DNA from: Bacillus sp. SJS
GTDB lineage: Bacteria > Bacillota > Bacilli > Bacillales > Bacillaceae
Assembly (NCBI RefSeq): GCF_000732485.2
Contig: NZ_JAQV02000031.1
Coordinates: forward strand, 124,001-188,000
DNA: 64,000 nt
Direction: 5' to 3'
This document shows, one piece after another, positions 45,953 to 55,715 of this stretch (position 1 is the stretch's first letter; each line of letters begins with the position of its first letter). The notes under the pieces are model-generated. The model worked only from the letters and a program-made list of their open reading frames with translations. It was not told where the DNA came from and did no database searches. The position numbers were made by a program, and so were the translations under genes.

Positions 45953-46381
45953 TCAGCAGCTTCCACCCGGACTGTTTTTCAGCTTGGATCCCGTTTCGCC
46001 GGTTAGCAAGTCGCCGTCTGTGCTTTCAATGATTTTATCCGTTACCTGATTAGAAATCGTATTTGCCACAAGCTGAAGTAAATCGTTCACTTCAATTTGT
46101 GAATCCTGGAATTCCTGGATGATTGGCAGCTGATCCAGTTCTTCCTGGATGCTGTCAATCTTGTCTTCTATTTGCTTTAATGCTTCAGTTTTTCCGTAAT
46201 GCTGGAAATTGACAGCCTGTTTTTGCAGGCTTTTTATGCTTGCGATCATACTGCGCACTTTTTCGTTTTCATTAAGCTGTGCCTCGGCTCTTTTGAAAAA
46301 ATCGACTTCCTCTGTTTCGGAAATCATTTGTGCAAGTTCCTTTGCCCGGGATACAATATCATCCTTTGAATAACGTGTCAT
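45953..46381 (-). CDS. ricA: RicA family protein (YmcA)
   Basis: 142 aa, all helical, no membrane segment: [38 protein letters not shown] and [20 protein letters not shown]. RicA (YmcA) forms with RicF and RicT an Fe-S complex that helps RNase Y mature transcripts and affects competence, biofilm and sporulation; rny itself is 10 kb away. The protein ends in Cys (SPGGSC), suitable as a cluster ligand. Its ATG overlaps the miaB stop by 4 nt (ATGA). Confidence 0.92.
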   Translation of the reverse strand: MTRYSKDDIVSRAKELAQMISETEEVDFFKRAEAQLNENEKVRSMIASIKSLQKQAVNFQHYGKTEALKQIEDKIDSIQEELDQLPIIQEFQDSQIEVNDLLQLVANTISNQVTDKIIESTDGDLLTGETGSKLKNSPGGSC

Positions 46382-47913
46382 CTTCCGTTCACCTCTATAG
46401 CTTCTTCTGCCATCTCACCGTCCAGCGACCATGTTTTGGCTTTCGTAACTTTTACTTTTACGATTTGGCCAATAATTTCTCTAGGTCCCCGGAAGTTGAC
46501 GAGCTTGCTTTTTTCTGTGTAGCCGGCTAATACATCAGGGTTATTTTTGCTTTCCCCCTCAACTAATACTTCGACAACATGCCCTTCATATTCCTGCATT
46601 TTCTTGGCAGAAATTTCATTTACTAGGCTATTCAGACGCTGAAGACGGTCTTTTTTCACACGCATCGGGACATTATCCTGCATCTTGGCAGCAGGTGTGC
46701 CTTCGCGCGGAGAATAAATATAGGTGTAGGCCGCATCAAACTGGATTTCTCTATAGATGGACAGCGTTTCTTCAAATTGTTCCTCAGTTTCATTTGGAAA
46801 ACCGACAATGATGTCTGTTGTTAAAGTTGCATTTGGCATCGCTGTTTTTATCTTTTTCACAAGCTCGATATAATGTTCGCGAGAGTATTTGCGGGCCATG
46901 AGCTTCAGCACATCTGAGCTTCCTGACTGGATCGGCAAATGAATATGATCGAGAAGATTTCCGCCTTTTGCAAGAACTTCAATCAGCCTGTCATCAAAGT
47001 CACGCGGATGGCTTGTTGTAAAGCGGATTCTTGGGATATCGATTTTATGAAGTTCATTCATTAAATCTCCCAGCCCGTAATCCAGGTCCGAAAAGTCTTT
47101 GCCATATGCATTGACATTCTGTCCAAGGAGTGTAATTTCTTTATAACCCTGTGCTGCAAGCTGGCGAACTTCCTGGATAATTTCCTCAGGACGGCGGCTT
47201 CGTTCTTTTCCGCGCGTATAGGGAACGATACAGTACGTGCAAAACTTATCACAGCCGTACATAATGTTCACCCATCCCTTAATGGCACCTTTCCTGACTC
47301 GCGGAAGGTTTTCAATTACATCTCCTTCTTTAGACCAAACCTCAATGACCATTTCTTTGGACATATACGCTTCCTTCAGGATGTGAGGAAGGCGGTGGAT
47401 GTTATGCGTTCCAAAGATCATATCGATATGAGGATGCTTTTGCAGTATTTTATTAACAACGGACTCCTCTTGGGACATGCATCCGCATACTCCAACGAGC
47501 AGACCAGGCTTGTTAAGTTTTAATGGTTTTAGATGACCGATTTCACCGAACACTTTATTTTCAGCATTTTCACGGATAGCGCAAGTATTCAAGAGAATAA
47601 CATCCGCATCCTCAGTGGAATTTGTCGCTTCATATCCGAGTGCAGTAAAAATACCCGCCATCACTTCTGTATCATGTTCATTCATTTGGCAGCCGTATGT
47701 ACGGATATAAAATTTCTTTCCGCTTCCCATCCCTCTGAATTCCTCTGAGATCGAAAAATCATTTTTATATTGAATGTCTTCTTTGCCCCGTTTTTTTGCA
47801 TCCTTTAAGGAAGGTGGCATATAGACCGCTTGAAAATATTTGCTGTAGTCTTTTTCAGTTTTGTTCGTTTCAGGCGTAACCTGGTTATTTTCATCACGCT
47901 GTTTTTCATTCAT
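46378..47913 (-). CDS. miaB: tRNA-2-methylthio-N6-dimethylallyladenosine synthase MiaB
   Basis: 511 aa. N-terminal UPF0004 domain ([18 protein letters not shown]; two further Cys in [10 protein letters not shown] and [10 protein letters not shown] bind the auxiliary cluster), radical SAM domain with CxxxCxxC in [12 protein letters not shown], and a C-terminal TRAM domain. It methylthiolates i6A37 made by MiaA. The start at 47913 follows AAGGAGC. Coupled to ricA. Confidence 0.97.
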   Translation of the reverse strand: MNEKQRDENNQVTPETNKTEKDYSKYFQAVYMPPSLKDAKKRGKEDIQYKNDFSISEEFRGMGSGKKFYIRTYGCQMNEHDTEVMAGIFTALGYEATNSTEDADVILLNTCAIRENAENKVFGEIGHLKPLKLNKPGLLVGVCGCMSQEESVVNKILQKHPHIDMIFGTHNIHRLPHILKEAYMSKEMVIEVWSKEGDVIENLPRVRKGAIKGWVNIMYGCDKFCTYCIVPYTRGKERSRRPEEIIQEVRQLAAQGYKEITLLGQNVNAYGKDFSDLDYGLGDLMNELHKIDIPRIRFTTSHPRDFDDRLIEVLAKGGNLLDHIHLPIQSGSSDVLKLMARKYSREHYIELVKKIKTAMPNATLTTDIIVGFPNETEEQFEETLSIYREIQFDAAYTYIYSPREGTPAAKMQDNVPMRVKKDRLQRLNSLVNEISAKKMQEYEGHVVEVLVEGESKNNPDVLAGYTEKSKLVNFRGPREIIGQIVKVKVTKAKTWSLDGEMAEEAIEVNGR

Positions 47914-48046
47914 GGAGAGTGCTCCTTTCAAATGCCGCTTTTATCTGTTGTATCAGCCAACGACTGATTACATTAAAAACAAGTTATCAATACTAAAGTA
48001 TAACTTCTAACTGGTGTGCATACAATAGAAGCCGCTTTAAATACAG

Positions 48047-48074
48047 AAAAAAAAGAGAGGATCGCTCCCCTCTC
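48047..48074 (-). terminator. Terminator after kbl
   Basis: GAGAGG-atcgctcc-CCTCTC hairpin followed by a minus-strand run of eight T. Confidence 0.75.
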
Positions 48075-48078
48075 CCGC

Positions 48079-49254
48079 TTAAAGAATGTTCAATTCTTTT
48101 GCCGCTTTTTCAAAGAGATTCAAAGCTTCCTGAAGCTCTTCCCTTGAATGCTGAGCCGTTACGATTGTCCTTACGCGGGCTTGGCCTTTTGAAACGGTCG
48201 GAAAGGCGATACCTTGTGCAAATACACCGTATTCAAGCAGCTTATCAGAAAACTGATGACATTTCTTTTCGTCTCCAACAATTACAGGAGTAACCGGTGT
48301 TTCGCTTTTGCCTGTGTCAAAGCCGAGTTTCGTTAATCCATCTTTAAAGAACGTTGTATTATCCCAAAGCTTTTCAATGAGTTCCGGTTCTTCTAGAAGC
48401 ACATTGATCGCTTCGATGCAGGCTGCTGTCACAGCAGGGGGATGCGATGTACTGAATAAAAACGGACGGCCTTTATGGATGAGGTAGTCAATCAGTGTTT
48501 GCGTACTGGCTACATAGCCTCCAAGCACTCCGATCGCTTTACTTAATGTTCCAACCTGAATGTGAACGCGGCCATCCAGTCCAAAATGGTTAACGGTTCC
48601 TCTCCCATTCTCTCCAAGAACACCTGAAGCATGTGCGTCATCAACCATGATCAGTGCATCATATTTTTCTGCGAGTTCAACGATTTGAGGAAGCGGAGCA
48701 ATATTGCCGTCCATCGAGAATACACCGTCCGTTACAATGAGACGGACACGGTAATCCTCAGATTCTCTCAGTGCACGCTCAAGATCCTCCATATCGACAT
48801 GCTTGTATACTTTGCGGGCTGCTTTTGTCAGGCGGATTCCGTCTATAATGGATGCGTGGTTTAAAGCGTCCGAAATGACAACATCTTCACCTGTTAGGAT
48901 GGATGACAGCACACCTTGGTTCGTCGTAAACCCGGATTGGAAAACAAGTGAGGCTTCTGTATGCTTAAATGCTGCAAGTTTTCTCTCCAGCTCTTCATGC
49001 ATGGAAAACGTACCGGCAATGGTCCGGACGGAGCCTGTGCCAGCCCCGTATTTTTCAGTGGCTTCAATGGCTGCTTTACGAAGCCTTGGATGGGAGGTAA
49101 GACCAAGGTAGTTGTTGGATGAAAGCTGAATCACTTCCCTGCCGTCAATAACTACTTTTGAGCCCTGCTCCGATTGGAGCGGAATGAGTTTACGGAATGT
49201 TCCCTGTTCTTTCATTTGATCAAGTTCTGCTTGCAAATATTCAAAACCTTTCAT
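48079..49254 (-). CDS. kbl: Glycine C-acetyltransferase (2-amino-3-ketobutyrate CoA ligase)
   Basis: 391 aa alpha-oxoamine synthase with [23 protein letters not shown], the Asp in [17 protein letters not shown], and the PLP Lys in [14 protein letters not shown]. It cleaves 2-amino-3-ketobutyrate with CoA to glycine and acetyl-CoA, completing threonine degradation started by Tdh, whose gene ends 19 nt upstream. Confidence 0.96.
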   Translation of the reverse strand: MKGFEYLQAELDQMKEQGTFRKLIPLQSEQGSKVVIDGREVIQLSSNNYLGLTSHPRLRKAAIEATEKYGAGTGSVRTIAGTFSMHEELERKLAAFKHTEASLVFQSGFTTNQGVLSSILTGEDVVISDALNHASIIDGIRLTKAARKVYKHVDMEDLERALRESEDYRVRLIVTDGVFSMDGNIAPLPQIVELAEKYDALIMVDDAHASGVLGENGRGTVNHFGLDGRVHIQVGTLSKAIGVLGGYVASTQTLIDYLIHKGRPFLFSTSHPPAVTAACIEAINVLLEEPELIEKLWDNTTFFKDGLTKLGFDTGKSETPVTPVIVGDEKKCHQFSDKLLEYGVFAQGIAFPTVSKGQARVRTIVTAQHSREELQEALNLFEKAAKELNIL

Positions 49255-49273
49255 TAAAAACCCTCCTATAAAA

Positions 49274-50314
49274 TTATGGATGCAATACGACTTTCCCGCA
49301 TTTCCCCTGGATCATCAGTTCAAAGCCTTCTTCAAATTCCTCAAGCTTCAGATGATGAGTAATCATCGGCTCCACATTTACCTGCCCGGATTTCAGCAGG
49401 CTTGAAACCTGCTGCCATGTTTCGTACATTTTACGTCCTGTGATACCTTTGACCGTTATTCCCTTAAATACAATATCATTCGTTACATCAATCTGCACAG
49501 GCTGTACAGGCAAACTTAAGATGGAAACGCGTCCTCCGTTCGTAACCATTTTAAAGCCTTGATCCATCGCAACAGGATGACCCGACATTTCGCAGACCAC
49601 ATCCACTCCATTGCCGTTCGTCAGCTCAAGAATTTTTTGCAAAGGATCGGTTTCCCCTGAATTAATGGCAGTCGTCGCTCCCATTGCAGCAGCGAGCTCG
49701 AGACGGTAGTTGTTTAGATCTAACGCAATGACCTGTGATGCTCCAGCAGCTTTTGCAACGCCTGCTGCCATAATGCCAATTGGTCCGCATCCGATAATGG
49801 CAACGGTTTTGCCAGCTACATCGCCAGAAAGAACAGTGTGGACCGCATTGCCCATCGGCTCCTGGATGGATGCGACATCCCAAGGCATGTCCTTCGGGTT
49901 TTTCCAAAGATTGGAGGCTGGAAGGGCCACGTATTCTGCGAAACAGCCATTCGTATCCACTCCGATAATCTTTGTTTCTTTGCATATGTGAGCATTTCCA
50001 GTTAAGCACTGCGGACATTGGCCGCATACTAAATGCGTTTCAGCAGATACGTGGTCACCAAGAACCACACTCGTCACTTTGCTTCCCACCTCAACAACTT
50101 CTCCGGAAAATTCATGGCCAAAAACATAAGGCGGTTTTACCCGGCTTTGCGACCACTGATCCCATGTATAAATGTGAACATCGGTTCCGCAGATTGAAGT
50201 CGCTTTTACTTTTATCAGAACTTCGTTTTCTTTTATTGCTGGAATATCCACCATTTGCAGCTGTGCTCCATAGCCTTCATGGTGTTTAATAAGCGCTTTC
50301 ATTTTTCCATTCAT
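49274..50314 (-). CDS. tdh: L-threonine 3-dehydrogenase
   Basis: 346 aa zinc-dependent medium-chain dehydrogenase. Catalytic zinc site: [14 protein letters not shown] and [13 protein letters not shown]; structural zinc Cys in [18 protein letters not shown]-binding [18 protein letters not shown]. It oxidises threonine to 2-amino-3-ketobutyrate. GGGAGAG precedes the ATG at 50314. First gene of tdh-kbl. Confidence 0.96.
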   Translation of the reverse strand: MNGKMKALIKHHEGYGAQLQMVDIPAIKENEVLIKVKATSICGTDVHIYTWDQWSQSRVKPPYVFGHEFSGEVVEVGSKVTSVVLGDHVSAETHLVCGQCPQCLTGNAHICKETKIIGVDTNGCFAEYVALPASNLWKNPKDMPWDVASIQEPMGNAVHTVLSGDVAGKTVAIIGCGPIGIMAAGVAKAAGASQVIALDLNNYRLELAAAMGATTAINSGETDPLQKILELTNGNGVDVVCEMSGHPVAMDQGFKMVTNGGRVSILSLPVQPVQIDVTNDIVFKGITVKGITGRKMYETWQQVSSLLKSGQVNVEPMITHHLKLEEFEEGFELMIQGKCGKVVLHP

Positions 50315-50684
50315 GGTGAACACTCTCCCGTTCAATGAAACTGTAACTACAATGAAATTCTATCATTACAGCGAAGAGAAAGTAAAGATGTCAGTCCACT
50401 CCATACGGACACATGAACACACCTAATAAAATTTTCGATATTTTTTTTCTTTTCAAAAAGACTATTTTTAAATTAAACTGTTGATATTTGAAAAACGCGA
50501 ACGATTCCTCTTTTAGTAGAGATGCAATCATAGTTCGGAGATGATTCACCTATGGATTGAAAAAAATGGATGAGGCTCACTGATGCTTTGAATGACTCCT
50601 CGTTCAAAAATTGATTCTATCGAATTGCCTCCAACCTGAATCCAAACTCCGCACCTGTTCGACCCTGCCTGACGCCATTGCAGC

Positions 50685-50813
50685 ATGGACTTTGATTGTA
50701 GCGGAGACCACGATGACGTGAATCGGCATGAGGCGACCGGCTACACCATGGAAGACGGAAGAAGAGTGAATATTGCTTTCGTCGATCCATTGAATGAGAC
50801 GCAGGTCATTTGA
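50685..50813 (+). pseudogene. Probable gene remnant, 42 codons
   Basis: Open frame from ATG 50685, starting MDFDCSGDHDDVNRHEATGY and ending PLNETQVI, with no ribosome binding site. Its composition differs from the neighbours and it is followed 73 nt later by a good terminator, so it may be the tail of a lost gene. I do not recognise the protein. Confidence 0.3.
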
Positions 50814-50885
50814 ACGTCCTACGCCGAAAGCTCCAATTCCGCCATTTCAAAGCCTGCACCGAATAAGACTCTTCATAGCGAAGAA

Positions 50886-50920
50886 GACGCCGAAGAAGAT
50901 GCCCGGCGTCTTTCTTTTTG
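50886..50920 (+). terminator. Plus-strand terminator after the ORF remnant
   Basis: AGACGCCG-N11-CGGCGTCT stem followed by TTCTTTTT. Confidence 0.75.
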
Positions 50921-50951
50921 AATAATAGTGCGACCTTGCTCTCCGTTAGCC

Positions 50952-51368
50952 TTAGCCTTGTGCCGCATCCATGTTCATATAGTTAATGGCCCACAGATGG
51001 CCGTCCAAGTCCACGAAGCCCCAATGATACATGAACCCATGATCTTCAGGATCAGCGTGTAATTTCCCGCCCAAGGAGACCGCGGTATTCACAATTTCAT
51101 CGACCTTTTCCCGGCTCTCGAAGGCCAATGCGATCGTCATCTGCGCAAACTTGCTCGTATCGACGGATTCCTTCTCAGTGAGCGTATTAAAGAATGCTTG
51201 ATTGATCAGCATGACCTGCTGGTTGTCGCCGATCACGATGGCTACCGAATTCTCGTTCTCAGGGAATTGCGGGTTGAGCTCGAATCCGAGTCCGGTGAAG
51301 AACGTTTTCGATTGTTCTACGTTTTTTACAGGCAGGTTGAAACTGGTGAATGCGGACGTTAATGCCAT
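50952..51368 (-). CDS. VOC family (glyoxalase/bleomycin resistance-like) protein
   Basis: 138 aa, two beta-alpha-beta-beta-beta modules: FNLPVKNVEQSKTFFTGLGF at the N-terminus and GFVDLDGHLWAINYMNMD at the C-terminus, the usual ends of the YP/PhnB-type VOC fold. Possibly binds a metal and a small molecule; no specific activity can be read. GAGGTG lies 8 nt before the ATG at 51368. Base use is more G/C-rich than in tdh and korB on either side (for example many CTC, GTC and GCG codons), so it may be a recent arrival. Confidence 0.85.
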   Translation of the reverse strand: MALTSAFTSFNLPVKNVEQSKTFFTGLGFELNPQFPENENSVAIVIGDNQQVMLINQAFFNTLTEKESVDTSKFAQMTIALAFESREKVDEIVNTAVSLGGKLHADPEDHGFMYHWGFVDLDGHLWAINYMNMDAAQG

Positions 51369-51481
51369 TTTCAAAACACCTCTTCATCAAATTAGTTTGT
51401 GTTCATTTATGTCTTCGTTAAATGCAACAATCAATTGGTCTAAAATGGTCTAATATCAACATTAGAGGTAAACATAGTGTT

Positions 51482-51508
51482 CAAAAAAAATAGCGCCTAA
51501 AAAGACGC
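51482..51508 (-). terminator. Weak terminator after korB
   Basis: GCGtC-N6-GgCGC imperfect stem followed by a minus-strand run of eight T, at the korB stop. Confidence 0.5.
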
Positions 51509-51510
51509 GT

Positions 51511-52377
51511 TCACATAAATTCAGCAGTCAGCTGCTCAAATTGAGCCTCGCTTATTTCTAAATCAGCTTTGGAGAGCGGCTGCTTACTGTAACCGTGAAT
51601 CATCTCCTGGTAAGAGGCTTTGTTCTTATCCTGATAAATCAGCCCGGTAACGAGACCGTTGTACTCCATAACCGTCTGCATGGCAGAAATTCGATTTGAA
51701 GGATCATAATTTTCGATTGTGTTCAATTTTGTTAAGTTTTCTTTAAACCAATCATACGTGTTCACTTTATTGTAGGTGACACATGGGCTGAACACATTAA
51801 TGAATGAGAATCCTTTATGCTGTATTCCCTGTTCAATCAGCGCGGTTAAGTCTTTCAAATCAGTTGAAAAACTCTGTGCTACGAATGTTGCCCCGGCCGT
51901 AAGAGCAAGCTCTATTACAGAGAGCGCCGATTCAACGGATCCCTGGGGAGTGCTTTTCGTAACGAAGCCAGCTTCGCTTCGGGGAGAGGTCTGTCCCTTT
52001 GTCAGACCGTAAATCTGATTATCCATCACAATATAGGTAATATCGATGTTTCTGCGAATGGCATGAATGGTATGTCCCATCCCGATGGCAAAACCATCTC
52101 CGTCTCCTCCGGAAGCAATAACAGTCAAATTGCGGTTCGCCATTTTGACCCCCTGGGCAATTGGAAGGGAACGCCCATGGATTCCATGAAAACCAAACGA
52201 ATTGATATAACCGGAAATTCGCCCAGAACATCCAATTCCCGATACAACTGCCAGCTGATCCGGCTCAAGGCCGGTATTAGCTGCCGCCCTCTGTATAGCA
52301 GCCTGTACAGAAAAATCTCCGCAGCCCGGGCACCAGTTTGGTTTTACATCATTTCGAAAATCCTTAAAGGTTGCCAT
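51511..52377 (-). CDS. korB: 2-oxoacid:ferredoxin oxidoreductase beta subunit
   Basis: 288 aa. The thiamine diphosphate subunit: NWCPGCGDFSVQAA at the N-terminus, GIGCSGRISGYINSFGFHGI, and the ThDP/Mg motif GGDGDGFAIGMGHT with DNQIYGLTKGQTSP. With KorA it decarboxylates 2-oxoglutarate (or another 2-oxoacid) to the acyl-CoA, reducing ferredoxin. Its ATG overlaps the korA stop (TAATG), so the two are translationally coupled. Confidence 0.93.
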   Translation of the reverse strand: MATFKDFRNDVKPNWCPGCGDFSVQAAIQRAAANTGLEPDQLAVVSGIGCSGRISGYINSFGFHGIHGRSLPIAQGVKMANRNLTVIASGGDGDGFAIGMGHTIHAIRRNIDITYIVMDNQIYGLTKGQTSPRSEAGFVTKSTPQGSVESALSVIELALTAGATFVAQSFSTDLKDLTALIEQGIQHKGFSFINVFSPCVTYNKVNTYDWFKENLTKLNTIENYDPSNRISAMQTVMEYNGLVTGLIYQDKNKASYQEMIHGYSKQPLSKADLEISEAQFEQLTAEFM

Positions 52378-54116
52378 TAGATCAGCTCCTTGCATTTGAA
52401 ATACACTTCATTGGGAAGAAATGGATTGCCGTCGTATTTTAAGACAGACGCCAATTTATCAGCGCAGCCCGTGTTCATTTTAATAATATTGGCAAGCTGG
52501 CCGGTCGCATTGTTTTCGATGACCAGTACTTTTTTTGCAGATGCAGTTAAAGAACGAAGCTCATTGGCAGGGAAAGGATGAATCAGGCGTATATGTGCGT
52601 GATTGGCGCGGATGCCTTCCTCTTCAAAGCGCTCCATCACTTCCTCGATGACTCCCCTTGTCGAATTAAAGCCTACTAGCAGAACATCCGCCTCGGCATG
52701 CTTGATCTGTTTATGAATAGGGTTTGGGAAAAGCAGGCCTTCCATTTTACGAAGGCGTTTATCCATTTGGACCTGCCTGTTAGATGCCACTTCCGATGGT
52801 TTTCCCGTTTCATCGTGTTCAACACCTGTAACGTGGTGCAGAGCATTCTTCATGCCTGGCAGGACTCTTGGTGAAATACCGGACTCTGTAACTTCATATC
52901 TTTTAAAGTAGCCTTTTCCATCACCTTCAGGAATACTGCTTTCATTTGCAAGGGCACCCCTTCTTATTTGAACCTGCTCAAATTCAAGAGGCTCAACGGA
53001 CTGTTTGCCGAGTGAGAGCTGCAGATCGGACAGGATGATGACTGGACACTGATATTCTTCGGCCAAATTAAATGCTTCTACTGTATCGTAAAAAGCTTCC
53101 TGTACCGTACTTGGCGCCATAACGATTTTTGGAATCTCCCCGTGTGTTCCATAAATCATCGCCATTAAATCAGACTGCTCCTGCTTTGTAGGAAGTCCGG
53201 TACTTGGTCCTCCTCTTTGCGTATCCACAATCACTAACGGGGTTTCTGTAATCCCCGATAATCCGATGGCTTCCATCATCAGAGATAACCCTGGACCAGC
53301 TGAAGCTGTAAACGTACGCGCGCCTGCATAATTTGCCCCAATTGACATCGTACAGGCAGCAATCTCATCTTCTGTCTGGATGACTGCTCCGCCGTATGCG
53401 GGGAGCTTTTTTATTAAATACTCCATGATTTCGGATGCAGGCGTAATGGGATAAGCAGCCATAAAACGAGCTCCGCCGGCAAGAGCACCAAGGGCAATCG
53501 CATCGTTGCCAATCATAAACATCCTTTTTTTCCGGTCTGTCTTTTCAAGATAAAGATCGGTACGATTATACTGCAGTTCCTGCTTTAAGAAGGAAGCTCC
53601 TTTTTGAATGGCGTTCATATTCATTTCAACGATTTTCTGGCCTTTGCGCCCATACGTTTCCTCCACCACTTCATAAAAGTCATCCGGACTTAAATCAAGG
53701 ATGGTGCTCGTTGCTCCAATGGCGACCATATTTTTCATCAATGATGTGCCGAGTTCAGCCGCAAGTTCCGTAAAAGGAATTGCATAAAGGGTAACGGAAT
53801 CCTCATCTGGGATTACCGGACTGAATTTAGTATCAGCTAATACGATGCCGCCTTTTCTTAGCTCACTGAAATTCACATCAATTGTTTCCTGATCAAAAGC
53901 TACCAATATATCGAGCTCGTCTGAAATCGCCCGTACCTGAGTTGTGCTGACCCTTATTTTATTGTTCGTGTGGCCGCCTTTTATGCGTGATGAAAAATGC
54001 CGGTAGCCATATAGATAATAGCCGAGCCGATTCAATGCAATGGAAAAAACCTCACCTGTTGATTCAATTCCTTCCCCCTGCTGTCCGCCTACTTTCCATG
54101 AAAGCTGCTTCATCAT
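52377..54116 (-). CDS. korA: 2-oxoacid:ferredoxin oxidoreductase alpha subunit (gamma-alpha fusion)
   Basis: 579 aa. An N-terminal gamma domain (WKVGGQQGEGIESTGEVFSI, YRHFSSRIKGGHT) is fused to the alpha domain (MAAYPITPASEIMEYL, TASAGPGLSLMMEAIGLSG). This is the two-subunit KorAB type of Firmicutes, lacking a built-in ferredoxin domain. Whether 2-oxoglutarate is the substrate is inferred from family. ATG at 54116 or 54113 after AAGGGG. Confidence 0.93.
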   Translation of the reverse strand: MMKQLSWKVGGQQGEGIESTGEVFSIALNRLGYYLYGYRHFSSRIKGGHTNNKIRVSTTQVRAISDELDILVAFDQETIDVNFSELRKGGIVLADTKFSPVIPDEDSVTLYAIPFTELAAELGTSLMKNMVAIGATSTILDLSPDDFYEVVEETYGRKGQKIVEMNMNAIQKGASFLKQELQYNRTDLYLEKTDRKKRMFMIGNDAIALGALAGGARFMAAYPITPASEIMEYLIKKLPAYGGAVIQTEDEIAACTMSIGANYAGARTFTASAGPGLSLMMEAIGLSGITETPLVIVDTQRGGPSTGLPTKQEQSDLMAMIYGTHGEIPKIVMAPSTVQEAFYDTVEAFNLAEEYQCPVIILSDLQLSLGKQSVEPLEFEQVQIRRGALANESSIPEGDGKGYFKRYEVTESGISPRVLPGMKNALHHVTGVEHDETGKPSEVASNRQVQMDKRLRKMEGLLFPNPIHKQIKHAEADVLLVGFNSTRGVIEEVMERFEEEGIRANHAHIRLIHPFPANELRSLTASAKKVLVIENNATGQLANIIKMNTGCADKLASVLKYDGNPFLPNEVYFKCKELI

Positions 54117-54231
54117 TTCCCGTGCACCCCTTTAATAAGCTTCTCCTCAATTTGTAAATATGTAGTAAACGCTTTCCATTTTAGACTGACTGGCATCATA
54201 TTACAATAAGTTTTTTAATTTTTTAGAATAT

Positions 54232-55149
54232 TTAAAAAGGAATTCTGCTCGCAAAGTTATGAAAAGCAATTCCTCTCGCCACATTAGCGGGATATCGCTT
54301 GTATATTTCATTCAGCAGGTTGTCATACTGCTCATATCCGCTAAGGCCTGGAACGGTATCACTTATTCCATCAAAGTCTGATCCCAGTCCAGCGTTCTTC
54401 TCCCCGCCTAAAGAGCAAATGTGTTCCAAATGATGCAACAGCAGGCTGATGCTTGGATTTTCACCTATAAAATCCGGAACGAAGGTAATTCCAATTGGAG
54501 CATCCCGCTTGATGAGTGCCATGATCTGGCTGTCCCGCAAATTTCTCGGATGAGGCCGCAGTGAATACGCATTCGAATGGGTCGCGGCGACATGCTCCCC
54601 TGCTTCCAAAACGTCCCAAAAGCTTCGTTCACCCAAATGAGAAACATCAATCCACGCTTTTTGCTTATTTAAGGAGTTAACGAGTGATTTTCCGAGCAGG
54701 CTTAGCCCGGCGTCTCGCTTTTCAAGAGCCCCGTCGGCAAAAAGGTTAGCATAATTCCAGGTTAGATTATAAATTCTGACCCCATGCTCCTGCAGCAAGG
54801 AAACCCGGTCCAGCTGATTTCCAATACAGTCGCAGCCCTCCAATGAGAGGATGATGCCAATTTCAGCGTTTTTAAGGTTGTCTATTTGCTCCTTTGAAGT
54901 TAAAAGCTTAAATTGCGGATATGGCTTTAAAATCAATTCGTTCAGAATGCGGATTTGAGCCAATGCTGCCCCAAACTGCTGATCAGCGGGCAGAGTCGGA
55001 GGTATATAGATAGCAAGACATTGAATTTTTGCGTGGATTTCGGTAAGTTTTTTCAGATTTGTATGAAGTCCGCTGCCATCCCAAGGATTGATTGAAGGGT
55101 CAAGCCAAAGCTTCAGCAGCATGTCGCAATGCGCATCAAAAATTTTCAT
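54232..55149 (-). CDS. Membrane dipeptidase (peptidase family M19)
   Basis: 305 aa. Metal ligands of the renal-dipeptidase fold: His-x-Asp in FDAHCDMLLKLW, Glu in LSLEGCDCIG, His in WIDVSHLGERSFWDV and THSNAYSLRPHPRNL, and the Asp in GLGSDFDGI. Dizinc hydrolase of dipeptides; physiological substrate unknown. GGAGGA precedes the ATG. It stands between spoVS and korA on the same strand; no signal peptide, so cytoplasmic. Confidence 0.92.
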   Translation of the reverse strand: MKIFDAHCDMLLKLWLDPSINPWDGSGLHTNLKKLTEIHAKIQCLAIYIPPTLPADQQFGAALAQIRILNELILKPYPQFKLLTSKEQIDNLKNAEIGIILSLEGCDCIGNQLDRVSLLQEHGVRIYNLTWNYANLFADGALEKRDAGLSLLGKSLVNSLNKQKAWIDVSHLGERSFWDVLEAGEHVAATHSNAYSLRPHPRNLRDSQIMALIKRDAPIGITFVPDFIGENPSISLLLHHLEHICSLGGEKNAGLGSDFDGISDTVPGLSGYEQYDNLLNEIYKRYPANVARGIAFHNFASRIPF

Positions 55150-55170
55150 TCAGCCATTCCTCCGGATGCT

Positions 55171-55266
55171 AAAAATAAGAGGCTGCCCGATTCACAGGCA
55201 TGTCCCTGCCGCTGCCGCAAAAAGACGGGCAAAAGCGGGAATCCTGGGCCGGTCAGCCTCTATTTT
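55171..55266. terminator. Large-loop hairpin between spoVS and the dipeptidase gene
   Basis: AAAAATAAGAGGCTG (55171-55185) pairs with CAGCCTCTATTTT (55254-55266), extended by GCCCGATTC / GAATCctGGGC and an inner CCGC / GCGG pair. It may be the spoVS terminator, but the long complex loop is unusual. Confidence 0.55.
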
Positions 55267-55271
55267 ATCAA

Positions 55272-55532
55272 TCAGCGCGGTTCTACAATTAATTTAATGG
55301 CAGTCCGTTCTTCGCCATCAATCAAAATATCTGTAAAAGCCGGAATACAAATTAAATCGACTCCACTCGGGGCTACAAAACCTCTGGCAATTGCTACGGC
55401 TTTTACCGCCTGATTAAGCGCTCCCGCTCCTATGGCTTGAATCTCAGCGCCTCCGCGTTCACGCAATACTCCGGCAAGCGCTCCAGCTACGGAATTAGGA
55501 TTAGACTTAGCTGAAACTTTTAATATTTCCAT
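55272..55532 (-). CDS. spoVS: Stage V sporulation protein S
   Basis: 86 aa, exact family length and nearly invariant sequence: MEILKVSAKSNPNSVAGALA, GAGALNQAVKAVAIARGFVA, DLICIPAFTDI. An Alba-like nucleic-acid-binding fold; affects spore coat assembly and septation timing in B. subtilis. Monocistronic between ymdB and the dipeptidase gene. Confidence 0.97.
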   Translation of the reverse strand: MEILKVSAKSNPNSVAGALAGVLRERGGAEIQAIGAGALNQAVKAVAIARGFVAPSGVDLICIPAFTDILIDGEERTAIKLIVEPR

Positions 55533-55715
55533 TACTGTTTTCCCCCTTATTCATTACCAAGGATCGTGAGCGATCATTGGAACAACCGTTGTTGGATCTT
55601 GTTCAAATCGCATCCCCTAAGACTTTGAACAAAAAATGGCTAATCATTCCATTACTACATATATTCACTAGTGTGGAGCGTTATTCCTGCCTAAACAGCT
55701 GTTTTTTCAAAAAAT

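Larger units (their letters stand above)
50315..50951. other. Intergenic region upstream of tdh with ORF remnant
   Basis: About 640 nt. The part next to tdh is AT-rich and should hold its promoter. From about 50640 the DNA is visibly richer in G and C, holds a 42-codon plus-strand frame and ends in a plus-strand terminator, suggesting a decayed gene of foreign origin. Confidence 0.5.
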
